A DNA stretch of 64,000 bases from an uncultured Kangiella sp. GTDB lineage: Bacteria > Pseudomonadota > Gammaproteobacteria > Enterobacterales > Kangiellaceae. Shown piece after piece: positions 1-12,876 of the stretch (its first letter is position 1; each line of letters opens with the position of its first letter). Below the pieces are notes generated by a model. It was not told the DNA's origin. It saw only the letters and a program-made list of their open reading frames with translations, and made no database searches. Made by a program: the position numbers and the translations under genes. Location: assembly GCA_947503345.1 (NCBI GenBank), contig CANNCW010000001.1, positions 744,001 to 808,000 of the forward strand, given 5' to 3'.

Positions 1-50
1 TGCATACGAGTTCCTTTACCCGCTGCTAATATTACGACGCTTAGTCCCAT
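1..50 (-). CDS. glmU: GlmU N-terminus (partial)
   Basis: Only the first 16 codons are in the window. They read MGLSVVILAAGKGTRM, the start of the bifunctional UDP-GlcNAc pyrophosphorylase / glucosamine-1-phosphate acetyltransferase, with the nucleotide-binding GxGTRM loop. The enzyme makes UDP-GlcNAc for peptidoglycan and LPS. It lies downstream of atpC on the same strand, the usual gammaproteobacterial order, but is separated from it by a terminator, so it probably has its own promoter. The family call rests on the N-terminal motif and synteny. Confidence 0.85.
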   Translation of the reverse strand, partial: MGLSVVILAAGKGTRM

Positions 51-87
51 GACTGTCCTATTTAATATTTTTATAAACCATAATATA

Positions 88-112
88 AAAAGGGTAGCAA
101 GAGCTACCCTTT
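88..112 (-). terminator. Rho-independent terminator of the atp operon
   Basis: A stem AAAGGGTAGC / GCTACCCTTT with a 4-nt loop is followed, read on the minus strand, by TTTTTATATT. It lies 36 bp past the atpC stop and before glmU, so it should end the ATP synthase transcript. Confidence 0.85.
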
Positions 113-147
113 AGTAAGCATTTTCATACTTTTTTACTATTTATCAG

Positions 148-573
148 TTACTTACCAGCTTTTTTCTTGATAGAACGCAAGGTTCTAAGCTGTGCAACTG
201 CCGCAGCTAATTCCGCTGCAGCTTTAGAGTATTCGATTTCAGAAGTTTGATCTGCTAGAGCTTCACGAGCTTGTTTTTCCGCTTCGATTGCTTTTGCTTC
301 ATCAACATCCTCAGCCCGAACCGCTGTATCCGCCAAAACGGTAACTTGGTGTGGTTGGATTTCTAGCATTCCGCCAGAAACGTAGAAGAACTCTTCTACT
401 CCGCCAGCCATAGTCACTTTAATTTGACCAGGATTTAGCGAGGTTAATAACGGAGCATGACCAGGCTCAACACCTAATTCCCCCAAGTCACCGGTTGCGA
501 TCAAACGCTCAACCTGACCTGAGAAAATTTCATTCTCTGCACTAACGATGTCTAAATGTACTGTTGTTGCCAT
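148..573 (-). CDS. atpC: ATP synthase F1 subunit epsilon
   Basis: This is the central-stalk subunit of F1Fo ATP synthase; it couples rotation to the ring and can inhibit ATPase activity. The ATG at 573 gives a 141-aa protein starting [19 protein letters not shown], the normal family start and length. An upstream TTG at 594 would add seven residues (MKRARKN) and is less likely. An N-terminal beta-sandwich (about 1-85) is followed by a C-terminal two-helix domain rich in Ala, Glu and Lys. It is the last gene of the atp operon, 64 bp after atpD. Confidence 0.95.
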   Translation of the reverse strand: MATTVHLDIVSAENEIFSGQVERLIATGDLGELGVEPGHAPLLTSLNPGQIKVTMAGGVEEFFYVSGGMLEIQPHQVTVLADTAVRAEDVDEAKAIEAEKQAREALADQTSEIEYSKAAAELAAAVAQLRTLRSIKKKAGK

Positions 574-594
574 ATTCTTTCTCGCTCTTTTCAA

Positions 595-621
595 ACCTTC
601 CCATTAACAAAAAGGGAAGGT
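595..621 (-). other. Intercistronic stem-loop, atpD-atpC
   Basis: ACCTTCCC and GGGAAGGT form an 8-bp inverted repeat with an 11-nt loop in the short gap between atpD and atpC. No T-run follows the stem on the minus strand, so it looks more like an mRNA processing or stability hairpin than a terminator. The role is inference. Confidence 0.5.
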
Positions 622-637
622 CAATCTAAACCGAGGC

Positions 638-2053
<1,416 letters not shown>

Positions 2054-2091
2054 TTAAACCTGTGTTAACAAACTTAGTTATAAGCCTACGA

Positions 2092-2952
2092 CTATACAGC
2101 CGCAGCACCTGCACTAATTTCTGCTAACTCTTGAGTAATTGCTGCTTGACGAGCTTTGTTGTAAACCAACTCTAAATCGTCAATTAAATCACCTGCGTTA
2201 TCGGAAGCGGCTTTCATCGCTACCATACGCGCGGCTTGCTCACATGCAATATTCTCAACCACTGCTTGATATACTTGAGACTCGATAAAACGAACCATCA
2301 ATTTGTCCAAAAGCGGTTTCGCTTCTGGCTCATAGATGTAATCCCAATGATGCTTCAATTCTTCTTCGTCACCCACTGGCAATGGCAAAATTTGCTCTAC
2401 CGTTGGGTCTTGAGTCATAGAATTAACAAACTCATTAGATACTACGAACAAACGATCAATTCGACCTTCGTCATAAGCATCAAGCATTACTTTTACTGAA
2501 CCGATCAAATCTTCAATCTCTGGCGTATCGCCTAAGTTTGAAGTTTTTGCTACCACCGTTCCACCGAACTTGCGGAAGAATGAAGTAGCCTTGCTGCCGA
2601 TTAAGCACAAGTCAATTTCGATGTCTTTCTCAGACCAGGTTTGCATATCTGTTAATGCTTTTTTGAACAAGTTAATGTTCAAGCCGCCACACAAACCACG
2701 ATCCGTTGAAACAACGATATATCCCACGCGCTTAATGTCTCTTTCAGATATATAAGCGTGACGATATTCTGGAGTACCTTGTGCTATGTGCTTAATCACA
2801 TTACGAATCTTCTCAGCGTAAGGGCGAGAAGAAGTCATGCGATCTTGCGCTTTACGCATCTTACTCGCTGCAACCATTTCCATTGCAGAAGTAATTTTTT
2901 GCGTATTTTTAATCGACCCAATTTTGGTACGAATTTCTTTAGCGCCTGACAT
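2092..2952 (-). CDS. atpG: ATP synthase F1 subunit gamma
   Basis: This is the rotor shaft of F1, 286 aa. The N-terminal helix [20 protein letters not shown] and the C-terminal helix ([17 protein letters not shown]) are the conserved coiled-coil parts that enter the alpha/beta hexamer. The central DRGLCGGLN segment is also typical. It lies between atpA and atpD with gaps of about 77 bp on each side, the upstream one holding a hairpin. Confidence 0.97.
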   Translation of the reverse strand: MSGAKEIRTKIGSIKNTQKITSAMEMVAASKMRKAQDRMTSSRPYAEKIRNVIKHIAQGTPEYRHAYISERDIKRVGYIVVSTDRGLCGGLNINLFKKALTDMQTWSEKDIEIDLCLIGSKATSFFRKFGGTVVAKTSNLGDTPEIEDLIGSVKVMLDAYDEGRIDRLFVVSNEFVNSMTQDPTVEQILPLPVGDEEELKHHWDYIYEPEAKPLLDKLMVRFIESQVYQAVVENIACEQAARMVAMKAASDNAGDLIDDLELVYNKARQAAITQELAEISAGAAAV

Positions 2953-3002
2953 ACTCTTTTCCAGTTAGTCTTGTTAATTTCAACATCTCGGTGAAACACT
3001 AA

Positions 3003-3019
3003 TGGGCGCTAAGCGCCCA
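3003..3019 (-). other. Intercistronic stem-loop, atpA-atpG
   Basis: TGGGCGCT-A-AGCGCCCA is a perfect, GC-rich inverted repeat in the gap between the atpA stop and the atpG start. No T-run follows it. It may protect the upstream mRNA or set relative subunit expression; the structure is seen, the function is inference. Confidence 0.5.
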
Positions 3020-3028
3020 ATAGATGAA

Positions 3029-4576
3029 TTACCAAGTTTGTGTTGCCTTAAATTTAGAGACAGCATCTTCAAGCTTAGCTGCAACGTCATCGTTGAAGTT
3101 ACACTCGTCGTTGATCTCTTTCATTAAATCACCGTGTTGGTTACGGAAGTAATCCAACAATGCAGATTCGAAATCACCCACTTTAGAGATTTCTACGTCT
3201 TGCAAGTGACCTTTCTCAGCAGCGAACAGAGAAACAGCCATTTCAGCAACTGATAACGGAGCATATTGATTTTGCTTCATTAATTCAGTTACACGTTGAC
3301 CGTGCTCTAACTGTGCACGAGTTGCATCATCTAAGTCAGATGCGAACTGAGCGAATGCCGCTAATTCACGATACTGAGCCAATGCTAAACGAACACCACC
3401 ACCAAGCTTCTTAATGATCTTAGTTTGTGCTGCACCACCAACACGCGATACCGAAAGACCCGCGTTTACAGCAGGACGGATACCAGCGTTGAATAAGTCA
3501 GTTTCTAAGAAAATCTGACCATCAGTAATCGAGATTACGTTAGTTGGTACGAATGCTGATACGTCACCAGCTTGAGTTTCAATGATAGGCAATGCTGTCA
3601 ATGAACCTGTTTGACCTTTAACTTCACCGTTAGTGAAAGCTTCTACATAGTCAGCGTTAACACGCGCCGCGCGCTCTAGTAAGCGAGAGTGCAAGTAGAA
3701 TACGTCACCTGGGTATGCTTCACGACCTGGCGGACGACGTAGCAATAATGAAATTTGACGATATGCCCAAGCTTGCTTAGTTAAATCATCATATACGATT
3801 AAGCTGTCTTCACCGCGGTCACGGAAGTATTCACCCATCGTACAACCAGAGAATGGTGCGATGAATTGTAATGCTGCCGCGTCAGAAGCCGATGCTGCAA
3901 CCACGATTGTGTGGTCCATTGCGCCGTGCTCTTCTAACTTACGAACGATGCCAGCAATTGTTGAAGCTTTTTGACCAACCGCTACGTATACACAAGTAAC
4001 GCCTGTGCCTTTTTGGTTGATGATTGCATCAACAGCGATTGCTGTTTTACCAGTTTGACGGTCACCAATAATCAACTCACGCTGACCACGACCTACTGGA
4101 ATCATTGCATCAATAGATTTGATACCGGTTTGAACTGGTTGATCAACCGATTGACGCTCAATTACACCTGGTGCAATCTTTTCGATTGCAGAAGTGCCGT
4201 CACTTTCGATTGGGCCTTTGCCGTCGATTGGGTTACCCAATGCGTCAACAACGCGACCTAATAAACCACGACCTACTGGTACTTCCAAGATACGACCAGT
4301 ACATTTTGCTGTCATACCTTCTACGATATCTGTGTAGTCACCTAACACTACCGCACCAACAGAGTCACGCTCTAGGTTCAATGCCATACCGTATTTGCCG
4401 CCCGGTAATTCAATCATCTCACCAGCCATTACGTCGGCTAAACCGTGAATACGTAAAATACCGTCAGAAACGCTAACGATAGTACCTTCGTTGCGAGCTT
4501 CAGAAACCACTTCGAAAGAATCGATGCGATCTTTGATTAACTCACTAATTTCAGATGGATTCAGTTGCACACTCAT
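3029..4576 (-). CDS. atpA: ATP synthase F1 subunit alpha
   Basis: This is the non-catalytic nucleotide-binding subunit of F1, 515 aa. The P-loop GDRQTGKT is at residues 171-178, and the arginine-finger region [15 protein letters not shown] is present. The N-terminus [18 protein letters not shown] is the usual delta-binding helix. The start codon follows the atpH stop by 14 bp in the standard atpH-atpA-atpG order. Confidence 0.98.
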   Translation of the reverse strand: MSVQLNPSEISELIKDRIDSFEVVSEARNEGTIVSVSDGILRIHGLADVMAGEMIELPGGKYGMALNLERDSVGAVVLGDYTDIVEGMTAKCTGRILEVPVGRGLLGRVVDALGNPIDGKGPIESDGTSAIEKIAPGVIERQSVDQPVQTGIKSIDAMIPVGRGQRELIIGDRQTGKTAIAVDAIINQKGTGVTCVYVAVGQKASTIAGIVRKLEEHGAMDHTIVVAASASDAAALQFIAPFSGCTMGEYFRDRGEDSLIVYDDLTKQAWAYRQISLLLRRPPGREAYPGDVFYLHSRLLERAARVNADYVEAFTNGEVKGQTGSLTALPIIETQAGDVSAFVPTNVISITDGQIFLETDLFNAGIRPAVNAGLSVSRVGGAAQTKIIKKLGGGVRLALAQYRELAAFAQFASDLDDATRAQLEHGQRVTELMKQNQYAPLSVAEMAVSLFAAEKGHLQDVEISKVGDFESALLDYFRNQHGDLMKEINDECNFNDDVAAKLEDAVSKFKATQTW

Positions 4577-4590
4577 GCCTGTTCCTCTAA

Positions 4591-5127
4591 TTAAGCTCTT
4601 AAACTTTCGGAAAGCTTGTCGAGCTTACCGCGTACCGATCCGTCAATAACCATATCGTCAGCTCGGATAACCAAACCGCCAATTAATGACTCATCGATTC
4701 TAGTTTCAATATTTACTTTGCGACCAAGTTTCGCCGTTAGCTTTTCAACTAAACGTTGTAGCTGATCATCACCTAAAGGACTTGCTGAGATAACTTCAAC
4801 TTCTGCAGCTTTCTCATACTCCGCCTTTAAAACTTCGAAGCGCTGCTTAATCGCAGGTAATGCTTCAAGACGATGATTGCGAGCTAATAACTTAATAAAG
4901 TTTTCTACTTTATCAGATACTTTGCCTTCACCGATTTTTAACAACACATTGCCTTTTTCTTCAGAAGAAAGGGCAGGGTTACCAATCAATGCTGCAACGT
5001 CTTTATTGCTGGCGACTTGAGCAGCGAAATCTAACGCATTAGCCCAATCAGCAATGTTGCTGTTAGCTAAAGCATATTCAAATGCTGCTTTTGCATATGG
5101 TCGTGCGATTGTCGTCAACTCAGCCAT
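4591..5127 (-). CDS. atpH: ATP synthase F1 subunit delta
   Basis: A 178-aa OSCP/delta subunit that joins the peripheral stalk (b2) to the top of F1. It starts [19 protein letters not shown], the family signature, and ends with the conserved [24 protein letters not shown] region that contacts the b subunit. It is nine bases after atpF and just before atpA, so it is co-transcribed and probably translationally coupled. Confidence 0.96.
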   Translation of the reverse strand: MAELTTIARPYAKAAFEYALANSNIADWANALDFAAQVASNKDVAALIGNPALSSEEKGNVLLKIGEGKVSDKVENFIKLLARNHRLEALPAIKQRFEVLKAEYEKAAEVEVISASPLGDDQLQRLVEKLTAKLGRKVNIETRIDESLIGGLVIRADDMVIDGSVRGKLDKLSESLRA

Positions 5128-5136
5128 AATAATTCC

Positions 5137-5607
5137 TTATAGCTCTTTAACTAACTTGTCGAACAAGTCGTTATTTGCTGATTCGTCAATGTTGCGCTCG
5201 ATAACTTTCTCTGCGCCAGCTACTGCTAAAGTAGCTACCTTAGAGCGAAGCTGTTCGCGTGCACGATTAACTTCTTGGTCGATTTCAGCCATAGCACCAT
5301 TTTTGATCTTGTCTGCTTCAGCACGTGCATCGTCCTTAGCAGAATCAACAATCTCAGCATGACGCTTTTTAGCCGAATCTACGATTTCCGCTGATTGAGT
5401 CTTCGCATCACGAACCATATCGGCTGCTTTTTCTTGCGCTTCCTCAAGATCTTTTGCACTTCTTTCAGAAGCCGCTAGACCTTCAGCGATTTTATTCTGA
5501 CGTTCTTCAATCGTAGCCATAATTGGTGGCCACACAAACTTCATGCAAAACCACACAAAGCCTATAAAGAATATCATTGTAAATGCTAGGGTTAAGTCAA
5601 TACTCAC
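5137..5607 (-). CDS. atpF: ATP synthase Fo subunit b
   Basis: A 156-aa peripheral-stalk subunit, the same length as in E. coli. One N-terminal membrane helix (about residues 5-27, [18 protein letters not shown]) is followed by a long charged, Ala/Glu/Lys-rich helix that forms the right-handed b2 coiled coil. The N-terminal [20 protein letters not shown] is typical. It lies between atpE and atpH. Confidence 0.96.
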   Translation of the reverse strand: MSIDLTLAFTMIFFIGFVWFCMKFVWPPIMATIEERQNKIAEGLAASERSAKDLEEAQEKAADMVRDAKTQSAEIVDSAKKRHAEIVDSAKDDARAEADKIKNGAMAEIDQEVNRAREQLRSKVATLAVAGAEKVIERNIDESANNDLFDKLVKEL

Positions 5608-5647
5608 TTTACGCCCCTCCCAAATAGTTAGTTGAAAAGCTTACCAA

Positions 5648-5938
<291 letters not shown>

Positions 5939-6002
5939 TTAATAGTTAAATGTAAAAATAAAAGTAAAACTAAACCTAATTACTAATTGTTGCTACCAAC
6001 GA

Positions 6003-6890
<888 letters not shown>

Positions 6891-6913
6891 TTAATCAATT
6901 GCCATTCAAACAT

Positions 6914-7297
6914 TTAGTAAGAAGGCTTAACCACCCATGGTGCAAACCACTGTGACAGCACTATCAGGATATATCCTATTAATAATGCCGCTGGATGCAC
7001 CGGTAATAATGTAAATACAGCTGCCAAAAGCACTATGGTTAACAACAACTTTAGGCTCTCACCCATCGCGAAGTGTTTTTTAACCTCGCCTGTTGCCTGT
7101 GCTCCCGACTTACGAAAAACTATCGTGGCAAAAATAAAGTTGGCTACTACTACTATGAGGCCACCAACCAATAAAGAAAGGGCTATTTGTTGAGAAAGTA
7201 GCAATCCAAAAAGTCCTATAATTACTGCTATGGCTAACTGGATCTTAACCATTTTATAGGCTGCTTGGCGCTGTTTCTTAGCTATGGTTTCACTCAT
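6914..7297 (-). CDS. atpI: ATP synthase accessory protein I
   Basis: A 127-aa membrane protein with four predicted helices (about 20-36, 40-60, 83-100, 104-120), at the first position of the atp operon. Known AtpI proteins help assemble the c-ring. The sequence family is weakly conserved, so the name relies on position, length and topology (pairs of hairpin helices) as much as on residues. The start at 7297 follows a clear promoter. Confidence 0.88.
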   Translation of the reverse strand: MSETIAKKQRQAAYKMVKIQLAIAVIIGLFGLLLSQQIALSLLVGGLIVVVANFIFATIVFRKSGAQATGEVKKHFAMGESLKLLLTIVLLAAVFTLLPVHPAALLIGYILIVLSQWFAPWVVKPSY

Positions 7298-7393
7298 AGC
7301 GAACCTTTTCTTGTTGCTCTAATATTTGTAATCAATTCTAAATTCTTAGATAGGGTCACAAAAAAGAGCCTTTCACCATTCATTCGGGCGGCA

Positions 7394-7422
7394 AGTATAA
7401 AGATTATGGACACTTTTATCAA
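7394..7422 (-). promoter_or_regulatory. Sigma-70 promoter of the atp operon
   Basis: On the minus strand TTGATA (-35, 7417-7422) and TATACT (-10, 7394-7399) are 17 bp apart, close to the sigma-70 consensus. It lies about 97 bp before atpI in the parB-atpI gap, so it should drive the whole ATP synthase operon independently of parAB. Confidence 0.75.
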
Positions 7423-7508
7423 CCAAAGCGCGGTCTCAAAAGCGTTTTTTTTCTTAATGGTTCGCTATTTATCTATTATTAATTCTAATACCACTAAACC
7501 TAGTGTTT

Positions 7509-8399
7509 TTACTCTTGCTCAATCCCTAAATGTTGTAAGATTCCATCTAGCTCATCAAGGCTATGGTAATTAATCACCATTTTGCCTTTACCCTTATTAC
7601 CATGTTGAATATCCACTTGAGCTCCAATTTTCTCACCCAGCTGTTGTTCAAGCGCTGTAATATGGTGATCTTTGCTCTTTTTCTCTGCTTTTGGCTTAGG
7701 ATCATTAATGTTTCTAACCAATTTTTCTGTCTCTCGAACGGTCATTCCCTTAGCCACAACAATTTTCGCGGTTTCCGTTTGTTTTGCCGGCTCTAATGAT
7801 AATAACGCTCTTGCATGGCCCATATCCAAATCGCCCCGCTCCAATAAAGTTTTACAATGCTCAGAAAGCTGCAATAAGCGCAGTAAATTGGTAACAGTTG
7901 TACGGCTTTTTCCCACAGCATCGGCTGTTTGTTGTTGTGTTAGCTCAAATTCTTTCATCAGACGATCAAGCGCGAAAGCTTCTTCCATCGCATTTAAATC
8001 TTCGCGTTGAATATTCTCGATTAACGCCATTGCAATGGCTGCTTCATCAGGAACTTCTTTAACTAGAGTCGGAACTTGGTGTAAACCTGCACGTTGTGCT
8101 GCACGCCAACGACGCTCACCGGCGATAATCTCGTATTTATCTTTTCCTATCTTACGAATAACGATAGGTTGGATCATACCTTGGGCTTTTATCGACTCCG
8201 CCAGTTCTTCCAAACCTTCTTCGGTCATCACTCGACGTGGCTGATAAACCCCTGGCTGTAAAAACTCAATCGGCATATCACGCAATTCATTTTGCTCAGC
8301 CACAGGTCTTTCTTCGCCAGCTTTTTTCGATTTTGGCTTTTTACTGATGGCCCCGCCCAATAAAGCGTCTAAGCCTTTTCCTAATCCTGGTTTACTCAT
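7509..8399 (-). CDS. parB: Chromosome partitioning protein ParB
   Basis: A 296-aa ParB/Spo0J. It begins MSKPGLGKGLDALLGG, the conserved ParA-stimulating tail, then carries the CTPase/ParB box with GERRWRAAQRAG near 100 and a helix-turn-helix (TQQQTADAVGKSRTTVTNLLRL) that reads parS. The C-terminal part is a basic linker and dimerisation domain. It binds parS and spreads; two consensus parS sites lie about 16 kb away inside recF. It is co-transcribed with parA. Confidence 0.96.
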   Translation of the reverse strand: MSKPGLGKGLDALLGGAISKKPKSKKAGEERPVAEQNELRDMPIEFLQPGVYQPRRVMTEEGLEELAESIKAQGMIQPIVIRKIGKDKYEIIAGERRWRAAQRAGLHQVPTLVKEVPDEAAIAMALIENIQREDLNAMEEAFALDRLMKEFELTQQQTADAVGKSRTTVTNLLRLLQLSEHCKTLLERGDLDMGHARALLSLEPAKQTETAKIVVAKGMTVRETEKLVRNINDPKPKAEKKSKDHHITALEQQLGEKIGAQVDIQHGNKGKGKMVINYHSLDELDGILQHLGIEQE

Positions 8400-8423
8400 A
8401 ATCTTTTCTTCTTTCTTTTTGTC

Positions 8424-8442
8424 ATCTTGATGAAATCAAGAT
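8424..8442 (-). other. Stem-loop in the parA-parB gap
   Basis: ATCTTGAT-GAA-ATCAAGAT is a perfect 8-bp inverted repeat in the 87-bp gap between parA and parB. There is no T-run after it, so it is not a plain terminator; it could tune the ParA:ParB ratio or be a protein site. The function is not shown by the sequence. Confidence 0.4.
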
Positions 8443-8486
8443 CCTATATTGGCTATATCTCTGTTTATTAAAGACAGCCCAATAAA

Positions 8487-9254
8487 TTACTGTTTTCTTA
8501 CCACTTCACCTGCCAAAGCCATATAAGCTTTTGAGCCAGTAGAATGTTTATCATGAAATAATACTGGAACCCCATGGCTTGGCGCTTCGGCCAAACGCAC
8601 ATTTCTTGGAATTACCGTTCTATAAACCTTGTTCGGGAAGTGATTAAACAACTGACGTGATACTTCCAACGATAAACGATTTCGCGGATCGTACATAGTT
8701 CGTAAGATCCCCTCGATTTCTAAATCTTCATTAACGTGTGCTTGCACCTGATTAATGGTGTTTAACAATGCCGATAATCCTTCCAAGGCATAATATTCAC
8801 ATTGCATAGGAATAATTACTGAATCCGATGCCACCAAAGCGTTAAGCGTCAACATATTTAAAGAAGGCGGGCAGTCAATTAGCACATAATCATAGTAATC
8901 ACTTACTTCATCTAAGGCGTTTGCTAAACGTTGCTCCTTATCTTCTAATTCCAATAAGTGAACTTCCGCCGCGGTTAAGTCTGCATTCGAAGGTAGCAAA
9001 TCATAACCTGCAACTTCTGAAACCGAAATATGGCTCTTGGTCTCTGATGGATCCATTAAAGCGTCGTAAACCGACACTTCTAATTCCATCTTATCTACAC
9101 CCGACCCCATAGTTGCGTTGCCTTGCGGATCTAGATCAACCAATAAAACGCGCTTGCCTTCTTGCGCCAACGAAGCGGCCAAATTAACACTGGTGGTTGT
9201 TTTACCAACACCACCTTTTTGATTTGTGATTGAAATGACTCTTGCTTGCGTCAC
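8487..9254 (-). CDS. parA: Chromosome partitioning ATPase ParA (Soj)
   Basis: A 255-aa Walker-type partition ATPase. The deviant Walker A loop KGGVGKTT is at about residues 13-20, with Walker B VLIDCPPSL and switch DPQGNATMG. It binds DNA non-specifically as the ATP dimer and moves ParB-parS complexes. It lacks an N-terminal HTH, the chromosomal (Soj) form. It lies 34 bp after rsmG and before parB, the conserved gammaproteobacterial order. Confidence 0.96.
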   Translation of the reverse strand: MTQARVISITNQKGGVGKTTTSVNLAASLAQEGKRVLLVDLDPQGNATMGSGVDKMELEVSVYDALMDPSETKSHISVSEVAGYDLLPSNADLTAAEVHLLELEDKEQRLANALDEVSDYYDYVLIDCPPSLNMLTLNALVASDSVIIPMQCEYYALEGLSALLNTINQVQAHVNEDLEIEGILRTMYDPRNRLSLEVSRQLFNHFPNKVYRTVIPRNVRLAEAPSHGVPVLFHDKHSTGSKAYMALAGEVVRKQ

Positions 9255-9288
9255 AGTGACCTCGTGCTTCTTGTTGCTAATTCTTTTT

Positions 9289-9933
9289 TCAATTAGTTTT
9301 GTGTAAGTAGATTAAATGGCGCTCTTCTGTTCGGTTCGGCAACTCAATAGCTTCCGTTCGACAAACTTCTATATTAATTGGCAAAGTACTAATCTCATCT
9401 TTCGGGTTCAAACCCTTCATCGCCAACCATTGGCCATCTTTCGCTAACAAGTGCTCGGTCCAAGTAACCATGTCTTGAATCGAGGCAAAAGCTCGCGAAA
9501 GAATGCAAGCATACCCCGAAAGTTTCTCAAAGTCTTGTACTCTTGAGTGGATCACTTGCACATTCTTTATACCCAGCTCATAAACCGTCTGTTTCAAAAA
9601 GCGAGTTTTCTTAGAGTTGGTGTCCAAAAGACTAAATTCTTTATCTGGATTTAAAATAGCCAACGGGATCCCTGGAAGCCCACCACCAGTTCCGACATCC
9701 AATAAAGATTCAAAAGGTTTTATAAACGGAGAAATTGAAACTGAGTCTAATAAATGTAGATCCAAAGCTTCTTGCTCATCGGTTATGGCGGTAAGGTTAA
9801 AAGCTTTGTTCCATTTCAGTAATAGACTTAAGTACTTTAATAAAAATTCTGCTTGTTTAAAATCAATGGTTAATCCAAATGCTTTACATTTAGTTATTAA
9901 CTCCATTTGTTTCTTCTGACAATGTGGATCCAT
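9289..9933 (-). CDS. rsmG: 16S rRNA (guanine-527-N7) methyltransferase
   Basis: A 214-aa SAM-dependent methyltransferase (GidB). The SAM-binding motif DVGTGGGLPGIPLAI is near residue 80 and the ISRAFASIQDM-like segment VLSRAFAS near 155. The ATG at 9933 follows the stop of a 37-codon gene as TAA-A-ATG, suggesting reinitiation; a second Met at codon 10 (9906) after AGAAGA could be the true start and gives a length nearer the family. The mnmG-rsmG pairing is standard. Confidence 0.94.
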   Translation of the reverse strand: MDPHCQKKQMELITKCKAFGLTIDFKQAEFLLKYLSLLLKWNKAFNLTAITDEQEALDLHLLDSVSISPFIKPFESLLDVGTGGGLPGIPLAILNPDKEFSLLDTNSKKTRFLKQTVYELGIKNVQVIHSRVQDFEKLSGYACILSRAFASIQDMVTWTEHLLAKDGQWLAMKGLNPKDEISTLPINIEVCRTEAIELPNRTEERHLIYLHKTN

Positions 9934-9934
9934 T

Positions 9935-10048
9935 TTATTTTTCGTTATCTTCGTCTTTTTTCTTTTTGCTACCTACAAAAATTACAAATAATGCTGCAAA
10001 TATTGCTACCAAACTACCAATTATTGCCCCAAGGTTCGCTGTATCCAT
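9935..10048 (-). CDS. Single-helix membrane microprotein (37 aa)
   Basis: This small gene sits between mnmG and rsmG. It reads MDTANLGAIIGSLVAIFA, then a hydrophobic run to about residue 25, then a charged tail GSKKKKDEDNEK. The layout fits one inner-membrane helix with a cytoplasmic, mixed-charge tail. An AAGAGGA ribosome site lies 6-8 bases before the ATG. The gene follows mnmG by 15 bp, and its stop is one base from the rsmG start, so it is in the operon and probably coupled to rsmG. I do not recognise the family. The intact frame, ribosome site and tight packing support a real gene. Confidence 0.72.
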   Translation of the reverse strand: MDTANLGAIIGSLVAIFAALFVIFVGSKKKKDEDNEK

Positions 10049-10063
10049 GTTTAATCCTCTTTT

Positions 10064-11962
10064 TTATGCCGATTTTAAATGCTTTCGCTTCTTTAAATAA
10101 ACCAACAGTAAAGATATTGCTGCTGGTGTTACACCTGAAATACGGCTAGCTTGACCAATAGTCTCAGGTTTAATATTTGCTAACTTTTGAGCCACTTCAT
10201 TGGACAAGCCTTTCACTTGGCTATAATCCATATCCGCGGGTAAAGCAGTATTTTCATTACGCTGATTACGCGCTACTTCTTCTTTTTGACGATCAATATA
10301 GCCAGCGTATTTAACGCGTATTTCAACTTGCTCAGCAACTTTAGGATCAGTTACCGCGGGGCCCATTTCAGGTAAATCGATTAAATCTTGATAACTTAAA
10401 TCTGGGCGACGCAATAATTCTTGAGCTTTATAAGCACGGCTAATGGGATCTTTAATTTGTGAATTAAGTGTTTTTGCCGCCTCACTATCAGGGCGAACCA
10501 CTAATTTTGCTAGGCGGTTTGATTCTTGCTCAATGGATTCCATTTTTTCACTAAATGCCGACCAGCGCGCATCATCCACCAAGCCTAACTCACGACCTTT
10601 TTCCGTCAAGCGAGCATCGGCATTATCTTCACGCAAAATCAAACGGTACTCCGCGCGTGAGGTGAACATACGATACGGCTCTTGAGTTCCGCGAGTAATC
10701 AAATCATCAATTAAAACACCAATATATGCTTCATCACGACGCGGTGACCAAGCTTCTATCCCTTTAGATTGTAATGCCGCATTCATGCCCGCAATCAAAC
10801 CTTGAGCACCAGCTTCTTCATAGCCAGTAGTGCCATTAATTTGCCCAGCAAAGAAGAGGCCATTCACAAACTTGGTTTCCAGCGAGGCTTTCAAATCGCG
10901 TGGATCAAAGAAATCATACTCTATGGCATAGCCTGGACGAGTAATGTGCGCATTTTCAAAACCTTTTATCGAGCGCACCAACTCCATCTGCACATCAAAT
11001 GGCAAGCTGGTGGAAATTCCGTTTGGATAAAGCTCGTCAGAGTTTAAACCTTCAGGCTCTACAAAAATCTGATGCGAATTTTTATCGGCAAAACGAACGA
11101 TTTTATCTTCAATTGAAGGACAATATCTTGGACCAACGCCTTCTATTACACCTGAATACATGGGAGAACGATCCAAGCCGCCACGAATAACATCATGAGT
11201 TTGTTCATTGGTGTGAGTTATCCAACAACTAATCTGTTCAGGATGATCTGAAGCTTTACCCATAAAAGAGAAGGTAGGAACAGGTGTATCACCGGGCTGT
11301 TCTTCCATCTTGGAAAAATCGACGGATTTAGCATCAATTCTCGGCGGAGTTCCTGTTTTTAGGCGATCTACTCTAAATGGAAGTGCCCTTAATCTTTCGG
11401 CTAAAGCAATCGAGGGTGGATCGCCAGCTCGACCACCGGAATGGTTATCGAGTCCAATATGAATTTTTCCACCTAAGAAAGTACCAACTGTTAAAACCAC
11501 GGTGTCCGCATAAAAATCCAAACCCATTTGAGTTTTAACGCCGCAAACTTTTTGTAAATCACCATCTTTCCCAACAATTAGGTCGACTACTGCATTTTGA
11601 AAGATTTGCAGGTTTTCTTGGCTTTCTAGCATATTGCGAATGGCGGCTTTATATAAAGCACGATCCGCTTGGCCACGAGTTGCTCTAACAGCAGGGCCTT
11701 TTGAGCCATTTAAAGTGCGAAATTGAATACCGCCTAAATCTATCGCTTTTGCCATTGCGCCACCTAGCGCATCAATCTCTTTAACCAAATGGCCTTTACC
11801 AATCCCGCCAATAGCTGGATTACAAGACATTTGGCCAAGTGTATCCACATTATGTGTCAATAATAGGGTTTTCACACCCATTCGCGCAGAAGCAAGCGCC
11901 GCTTCTGTGCCTGCGTGACCACCACCAACAATAATGACTGAATATTTCTCTGGATACTTCAT
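10064..11962 (-). CDS. mnmG: tRNA uridine-34 5-carboxymethylaminomethyl enzyme MnmG
   Basis: A 632-aa FAD protein (GidA). The dinucleotide-binding motif [12 protein letters not shown] is at about residues 12-23, and the signatures [13 protein letters not shown] and [11 protein letters not shown] are clear. With MnmE it installs the cmnm5 group on U34 of tRNAs reading NNA/NNG codons. Its partner mnmE is about 4.4 kb away on the same strand, separated by an accessory block. It is the first gene of the mnmG-microprotein-rsmG-parAB unit. Confidence 0.97.
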   Translation of the reverse strand: MKYPEKYSVIIVGGGHAGTEAALASARMGVKTLLLTHNVDTLGQMSCNPAIGGIGKGHLVKEIDALGGAMAKAIDLGGIQFRTLNGSKGPAVRATRGQADRALYKAAIRNMLESQENLQIFQNAVVDLIVGKDGDLQKVCGVKTQMGLDFYADTVVLTVGTFLGGKIHIGLDNHSGGRAGDPPSIALAERLRALPFRVDRLKTGTPPRIDAKSVDFSKMEEQPGDTPVPTFSFMGKASDHPEQISCWITHTNEQTHDVIRGGLDRSPMYSGVIEGVGPRYCPSIEDKIVRFADKNSHQIFVEPEGLNSDELYPNGISTSLPFDVQMELVRSIKGFENAHITRPGYAIEYDFFDPRDLKASLETKFVNGLFFAGQINGTTGYEEAGAQGLIAGMNAALQSKGIEAWSPRRDEAYIGVLIDDLITRGTQEPYRMFTSRAEYRLILREDNADARLTEKGRELGLVDDARWSAFSEKMESIEQESNRLAKLVVRPDSEAAKTLNSQIKDPISRAYKAQELLRRPDLSYQDLIDLPEMGPAVTDPKVAEQVEIRVKYAGYIDRQKEEVARNQRNENTALPADMDYSQVKGLSNEVAQKLANIKPETIGQASRISGVTPAAISLLLVYLKKRKHLKSA

Positions 11963-12144
11963 TTTCTAGGCTTTTTTAAGCTAAATTCATGCTAATTTCG
12001 CAAGGGTCAGCGATCATACCGATCTTTGGCTATCTTTTGAACAACTTTTACGGTTTTTTGACGCATTTATCCCTGTTATCATACCTTATAATTACAAAAT
12101 TTATGCAATCGCTTCTGCAAACAGCAATCTAATTTAAGGAAGGT

Positions 12145-12864
12145 ATGAATAGTTCATTACCAACAGTCACACCAGTTACAACCATCCCGAATTATGGTCA
12201 GTCCATCTTCTTGGCAATATTGGTGTTAATCATGATGTTTTTTAGTTCAGCATTAATATTTTTGTTCTTAGGGCTTTTTTCTACCCAAACGCCAGAAACC
12301 TTAGCGCTTGATCCCACAACCCTTGCTATCACTTTATTTTTTTCTGTTCTTGCCAGTTATAGTTTTTTAATCGGTTTAACTAGAAACTACTTCAAACAAC
12401 ACTTTCTACCCCGGATTAGCAGTAGCTTTCCATCTGCATTATTTGCTATTTCCTTAGGAATATCTTTTGCGCTGCTGGTATTGTGGCTCCAACAAATCAT
12501 TCCGCCACAAACAGAACTCAACCTAACCATTGCTAACGCTTTAACTTCCGATGGCTTTGGAAAGTGGTTAGTCATTATAGTTGCAATATTATTTGCACCC
12601 GTGTTTGAAGAATATCTTTTTCGTGGACTTATCTTTGATAGCTTATTCAAACAGTGGGGGATCTGGGTTGCCACATTAGGATCGTCAATTCTTTTTACGA
12701 GTTTTCATTTATTTGAATACCATCAATACTGGTTAGCTTGGTTTTCGGTATTCTGTCTAGCAATAATACTTGCATTCGTTCGCCATAAAAGCGACTCTAT
12801 GCTTAATCCAATTTTGCTACACGCAATTTACAATACAACCCTAATTATTATGGGATCTGACTAA
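12145..12864 (+). CDS. CPBP family intramembrane metalloprotease
   Basis: A 239-aa membrane protein with about six to seven hydrophobic segments. The CPBP/Rce1 motifs are present: EEYLFRGLIF (EExxxR) near residue 156, SILFTSFHLFEY (FxxxH) near 187, and LHAIYNT near 227. The family includes CAAX-prenyl-protease-like and bacteriocin-immunity-like glutamate intramembrane proteases; the substrate here is unknown. AAGGAAGG precedes the ATG. It is divergent from mnmG and 12 bp before the next gene. Confidence 0.88.
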   Translation: MNSSLPTVTPVTTIPNYGQSIFLAILVLIMMFFSSALIFLFLGLFSTQTPETLALDPTTLAITLFFSVLASYSFLIGLTRNYFKQHFLPRISSSFPSALFAISLGISFALLVLWLQQIIPPQTELNLTIANALTSDGFGKWLVIIVAILFAPVFEEYLFRGLIFDSLFKQWGIWVATLGSSILFTSFHLFEYHQYWLAWFSVFCLAIILAFVRHKSDSMLNPILLHAIYNTTLIIMGSD

Positions 12865-12876
12865 AGGAGTTTTGGG

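Noticed and set aside
8450..8485. CTGT...ACAG in the parA-parB gap as a LexA box
   Set aside because: The spacing is nine, not eight, and the inner bases do not fit.
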